This document shows, piece by piece, positions 6,762 through 7,279 of a DNA stretch of 7,279 nt. Made by a program: the position numbers and the translations under genes. A model generated the notes under the pieces. That model was not told the DNA's origin. It saw only the letters and a list, made by a program, of their open reading frames with translations, and made no database searches. The DNA is from Promethearchaeota archaeon (lineage in GTDB: Archaea; Asgardarchaeota; Lokiarchaeia; Sigyniarchaeales; SOKP01), in assembly GCA_019894815.1 (NCBI GenBank), contig JAGXNU010000096.1, positions 1 to 7,279 of the forward strand. The letters are read 5' to 3'. Within the stretch, counting starts at the first letter, position 1. Each line of letters starts with the position of its first letter.

Positions 6762-6862
6762 TGGACCTGACGGGAATTGAACCCGTGACCTCTTGAGTGC
6801 AAGTCTCGCCTATTAAGCTATACGCTTAAGGATCAAGCGATCTGCTACTGATCTACAGGCCC
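6762..6862 (-). tRNA. tRNA-Ala (anticodon UGC) with a 29-nt intron
   Basis: Read from 6862 down, the gene has acceptor strands GGGCCTG and CAGGTCC with A73, giving the G3-U70 pair that identifies alanine tRNAs. The D-stem is GATC/GATC and the T-arm ACGGG TTCAATT CCCGT. The anticodon stem CTTGA/TCAAG closes properly only if 29 nt are removed from just 5' of the loop CTTGCAC, giving anticodon TGC and a 72-nt mature tRNA. CCA is not encoded. The gene lies 123 bp downstream of the 16S rRNA 3' end, the position tRNA-Ala holds in many archaeal rRNA operons, but no 23S gene follows. A TATA-like TTTATAATA at 6907-6899 could give it its own promoter. Confidence 0.93.
6804..6832 (-). other. intron in tRNA-Ala at a non-canonical site (anticodon stem, 5' side)
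   Basis: The insert lies between positions 31 and 32 of the mature tRNA, or equivalently 30/31 or 29/30, because GA is repeated at both junctions. It contains a stem TAAGC/GCTTA with loop GTATA, extended by CCT/AGG across a two-base bulge. A 4-bp helix can form between exon CTTG and intron CGAG (with one U-G pair), with both cuts one base 3' of it. This resembles a relaxed bulge-helix-bulge motif rather than a perfect one. The usual archaeal site is 37/38. Confidence 0.7.
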
Positions 6863-6904
6863 TTAATTTATTCAAATCGATCAAATAGATGAAATTTCTA
6901 TTAT

Positions 6905-6916
6905 AAAAAAAAAAAA
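6905..6916 (-). terminator. 12-base T-tract between 16S rRNA and tRNA-Ala
   Basis: Twelve consecutive Ts on the minus strand lie 70 nt after the 16S 3' end and before tRNA-Ala, a typical archaeal termination signal. The tract runs directly into the TATA-like element upstream of tRNA-Ala. The 6863-6985 spacer is otherwise AT-rich, with no gene. Confidence 0.4.
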
Positions 6917-6985
6917 TTAACGTATAAGAAGATAATAAAAGAAAAAGAAAGTAAATTAAGAACATCATCAAATTAAATAATAAAT

Positions 6986-7279
<294 letters not shown>

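Noticed and set aside
6762..6862. Reading the tRNA as tRNA-Lys(CUU) with a normal 37/38 intron
   Set aside because: This would put C instead of the universal U at position 33, while the alanine reading gives a proper loop plus the G3-U70 identity pair.

Overview
The window is about 7.3 kb of AT-rich chromosomal DNA from an archaeon. The evidence is a group II chaperonin (thermosome), an archaeal-type 16S rRNA 3' end with the archaeal CUUGCACACACC variant, an archaeal/fungal Ygr210-type GTPase with a TGS domain, a Tsr3-type rRNA modification enzyme and an intron-containing tRNA. A tandem roadblock/LC7-like protein, the low GC and the apparent separation of 16S from 23S together suggest an Asgard archaeon, perhaps Lokiarchaeia-like. 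That placement is inference; the 16S fragment is the piece that would settle it.

Layout. 1-47 (-): 5' part of tRNA-Leu(UAG), cut by the window edge. 48-220: non-coding, with divergent promoters for the tRNA and the next gene. 221-1697 (+): two overlapping genes, a two-domain roadblock-like protein and Tsr3, the enzyme that adds the aminocarboxypropyl group to small-subunit rRNA. 1698-1736: convergent junction with a T-tract terminator for the chaperonin. 1737-3341 (-): thermosome subunit. 3342-3490: divergent promoter region. 3491-6491 (+): a membrane-anchored HerA/VirD4-like ATPase that overlaps a translation-associated GTPase by 44 bp. 6495-6653 (-): a 52-residue two-helix membrane protein. 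6762-6862 (-): tRNA-Ala(UGC) with a short intron at an unusual position. 6986-7279 (-): the 3' end of 16S rRNA, cut by the window edge.

Most genes serve protein synthesis and folding: 16S rRNA, an enzyme that modifies it, two tRNAs, a GTPase of a ribosome-linked family and the chaperonin. The roadblock protein and the membrane ATPase are the less predictable members. I see no CRISPR array, insertion sequence, integrase or recognisable defence cassette. The most unusual features are the intron position in tRNA-Ala, the 16S-tRNA-Ala pair with no 23S after it, the overlap in which one gene's stop codon lies inside the next gene's P-loop, and the unannotated-looking small membrane protein.
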